Shown here: piece by piece, positions 61,849-64,000 of the stretch
Numbering within the stretch: position 1 is the first letter of the stretch
Layout: each line of letters starts with the position of its first letter
Notes under the pieces: model-generated
The model's database searches: none
What the model saw: only the letters and a program-made list of their open reading frames with translations
Told to the model about the DNA's origin: nothing
Assembly: GCF_000328475.2 (NCBI RefSeq)
Contig: NC_026478.1
Coordinates: 2,294,001-2,358,000 of the forward strand
Origin: Mycosarcoma maydis
Lineage: Eukaryota; Basidiomycota; Ustilaginomycetes; Ustilaginales
Direction: 5' to 3'
Length of the DNA stretch: 64,000 nt
Position numbers and translations under genes: made by a program

Positions 61849-63795
61849 CTAAGCCTTGCTTTTAGGAGCCTCGTTCTGCTGGAGTCTCAAGTGAAGGTCG
61901 CGCAGCTCCAGGGCAGCCTCGTTGATGTAGTGTCGCAGGTCAGCCGCCCCCAGCTTGAGCGAAGTGAGGGTGAAAGTCAACGAGTTCTCCTTGATGGCAT
62001 AAGCACATCCGAAGCCTTCCGGTGTAACCTCGCCGAAGCCCCAGGAGGCGAACACCTCGGATGAAATCTGCGAGGTGGACAACTTCCACGTTGCGCTCAA
62101 ACCGTATGCGGGGTCCTCGTAGATAGCAGGCACCTTTTCACCTTGCTTGAGCAGCTTCTTGAGACCAAACAGGTGACGGTCGACACCTTGACCATCAGCA
62201 GCGGCGGTAGCGTAGGAGAGGTGCTGCTTGACAGCCGCCTGGAATTTTTCAAATCGTTCGGCATCCGAAGCGCTGTGCGATTCCATGGCTTTGCAGAAAG
62301 CCAACGACTCGACACTGGCCGAACGGATGGTCTCGGTACGTCCCCACTTGAACTTTCGCGTCTGCGCTGATTCGTACGTAGGACAAGGCTTGCCGAACAT
62401 CTTGAAATAAGCCAGCTGGATCACCATCTGCACCCAGGCGTCAGGTGAGCACTTGAATTTCTTGATGGCGCCTTTACCGTAGCCTTGGAAGTCGAGGATT
62501 GCAAGGTCGTGACGTCCCATGAGGTCGTTAAACTCCTTGATGCTCTCTTCAATCTTTGCCTCGACGGTCTTGTCCGTCTTGAACTGGATCTGCTTAGGCG
62601 CAGGCAGGTCAGTGCGGTTCGAGCTGCCGAGGTCGATTTTGCCAGCTTGCAGCGCTTGGAGGGCAAAGTCGTTGAGACGCAGCGTGGGCGTGCCATCCAT
62701 CATCGAGTGCTCACCCATGAAACCGGACTTGCCGTTGGCAAATGTGATAATCTGCTGCTTGTCATAGAAGCGGTTCTTGCCGTCACCGCACCACAGACCC
62801 CATGCGGTCGACTCAAGGCTATGAGGCGCGATCTCGTCGAGACAGACCACAATAACCGAGCTGTCGATACGCTCCAACGCCTCTTGGTTGCCAGGGAGCG
62901 CAGCGAGCGCCTTGCGCGAGTCGGTCCACTTGTCACGATTGTTGGACGAAAGAGCACCGATGGGCTGGCGAGCGGGCTGGCTCGAGGCAGAGTCGGAGAG
63001 AATTTTTTGTAGCTGCGACTCGATTTCGGCCTCGCTGAGCTCCTGTCCGTTGTGAACAAGGTCAAACTCGTAAAAGTGACCATTGCGAAGCACGACGAGG
63101 TGGTTGTTGGCCTGCCAATCGTACTTGACTGCCGTATCAGACGGCTTTTCGGGAATGCGGTTCGAGTTAAACATCCATTTGTACGACCTCATGCAGAGAG
63201 GACCAGTCTTGCCCTTTTCGGGAGCGAGCTGCTCAGTCTCAAGCAATCGGCGAAAGGCGAGGAAGGCCTTGAGCAAACCAGCGGCACGCTTGGGACCGGT
63301 GCGGCGCGTCTTGTCATCCTTGTGGGCGTAAAAGTAGCTAACGTAGGGAACAACCGGATCACGATACGCCATGTAGGCAGCGTCGTTCCACCACTCGCTG
63401 AGCCAGCTCTCGCGGCCTTCCTTGGTGGCTCGGTCCTCAAGACGCTGCTGGAGCGTCTGGACGAGCTTGGCATCGGCTCCCGTCAGTGCCGATTCAACGG
63501 CAGCTTCGGTCTTGGCGAGCGACTCGCTGGTCTGATGCGGCACAGTGCTGCGGAGGTACTTTTTCAGGGTCTGCTCGAGAGCCGGTACGGGCAGGTGAGG
63601 CATGGCGCTCTGACCCTCGTACATGGGACCATTGCCAAGAGCATCGCTCTTGGTCGAGGTGGAAGAGTAGCGTGACATGGCGACGGCAGCGGCAAGAGGA
63701 TTGCCCGAAGCAGCAGATGTAAGGGAAGAGGCAGAGAAAGCGAATCGGGTAGCAGACGAGCGTGCTTGTGAACGACCCAAGCCGATGAGTGTCAT
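61849..63795 (-). CDS. CAT2: Carnitine O-acetyltransferase
   Basis: This enzyme moves acetyl groups between CoA and carnitine, so that acetyl units from peroxisomes and cytosol can enter mitochondria. The 648-residue protein has catalytic His363 in GEHSMMDGTP and the family block WWNDAAYMAYRDPVVPYVSY. Later come YGKGAIKKFKCSPDAWVQM and the carnitine-site region FKWGRTETIRS. The N-terminus (MTLIGLGRSQARSSATRFAF) is a likely mitochondrial presequence. The C-terminus is SKA, a weak match to a peroxisomal PTS1. Internal Met codons (MSRYSS, about residue 41, and MYEGQS) could start a form without the presequence. The frame extends three codons upstream only from TTG, so the ATG at 63795 is used. 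Confidence 0.94.
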   Translation of the reverse strand: MTLIGLGRSQARSSATRFAFSASSLTSAASGNPLAAAVAMSRYSSTSTKSDALGNGPMYEGQSAMPHLPVPALEQTLKKYLRSTVPHQTSESLAKTEAAVESALTGADAKLVQTLQQRLEDRATKEGRESWLSEWWNDAAYMAYRDPVVPYVSYFYAHKDDKTRRTGPKRAAGLLKAFLAFRRLLETEQLAPEKGKTGPLCMRSYKWMFNSNRIPEKPSDTAVKYDWQANNHLVVLRNGHFYEFDLVHNGQELSEAEIESQLQKILSDSASSQPARQPIGALSSNNRDKWTDSRKALAALPGNQEALERIDSSVIVVCLDEIAPHSLESTAWGLWCGDGKNRFYDKQQIITFANGKSGFMGEHSMMDGTPTLRLNDFALQALQAGKIDLGSSNRTDLPAPKQIQFKTDKTVEAKIEESIKEFNDLMGRHDLAILDFQGYGKGAIKKFKCSPDAWVQMVIQLAYFKMFGKPCPTYESAQTRKFKWGRTETIRSASVESLAFCKAMESHSASDAERFEKFQAAVKQHLSYATAAADGQGVDRHLFGLKKLLKQGEKVPAIYEDPAYGLSATWKLSTSQISSEVFASWGFGEVTPEGFGCAYAIKENSLTFTLTSLKLGAADLRHYINEAALELRDLHLRLQQNEAPKSKA

Positions 63796-64000
63796 AAGGA
63801 GCAACGGCTGACGTGAAAGAGGGGAGCGATCCAGCGACTAGAGCAGGTGGAAACGCGAGGTTTGGTTTTGGATCGCAAGTGCGTGGGGGTGCTTGATTGT
63901 GGCAACGATGATGGTAGATTGAAAGGAAGGGTAGAACAACCAGGACCAGTATCAGGTAGGGCGAGATAGTGTAGTATCTGCTTGGGGGCGTTAACGCGGA

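Overview
This window looks like nuclear DNA of a basidiomycete smut fungus (Ustilaginaceae type: Ustilago, Sporisorium or Pseudozyma). The genus is inference. It rests on mostly intron-free, evenly spaced eukaryotic housekeeping genes, fungal proteins such as Rac1, Sec21, Rav1 and Ima1, and spacers full of short heptanucleotide repeats. The window holds about 26 genes: one cut by the left edge, one broken by a 100-N assembly gap, and one only a weak candidate. Five genes are clearly spliced (NSE2, RPS28, RAC1, ACP1, FUM1), and I placed their introns from GT/AG borders and protein continuity. I found no rRNA, tRNA or CRISPR array.

Layout. 0-3.3 kb: 3' end of a coiled-coil protein gene facing a CYS-3/MetR-type bZIP regulator with a Gly-Ser hexanucleotide minisatellite. 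3.3-12.7 kb: a repeat-rich 2.3 kb spacer, then gamma-COP (SEC21), the SUMO ligase NSE2 and CTP synthase (URA7). 12.7-21.1 kb: a low-complexity protein of unknown function, RPS28 with a 908 bp first intron, an HbpS-like protein and the GTPase RAC1. 21.5-27.2 kb: a UBE2O-type ubiquitin-conjugating enzyme and a decayed PIF/Harbinger-like transposase fragment, the only mobile-element remnant I recognise. 27.2-38.2 kb: RAV1 (V-ATPase assembly), then mitochondrial ACP1, mitochondrial ribosomal protein bL17m and a large PPR protein. 38.8-50.7 kb: a small secreted-protein candidate, a split-PH-domain protein, a heme oxygenase, a Bin3/MePCE-type RNA cap methyltransferase and an RRM-like gene lost in the gap. 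50.9-63.8 kb: RSM22, IMA1, FUM1, MTG1 and CAT2.

How the genes fit together. Eight genes act in mitochondria or carry a likely presequence: ACP1, bL17m, the PPR protein, RSM22, FUM1, MTG1, CAT2 and, partly, the cytosol/mitochondrion pair from FUM1. Four of these (bL17m, RSM22, MTG1, PPR) concern mitochondrial translation. The others are ordinary housekeeping functions. No biosynthetic cluster or defence island is evident. The most unusual material is non-coding: a dispersed CGTGATT/AATCACG heptamer, tandem heptamers sharing a TTCAC core, a perfect 13 bp inverted repeat, a row of three hairpins beside the Harbinger remnant, and two very long introns that each follow a 12-codon first exon.
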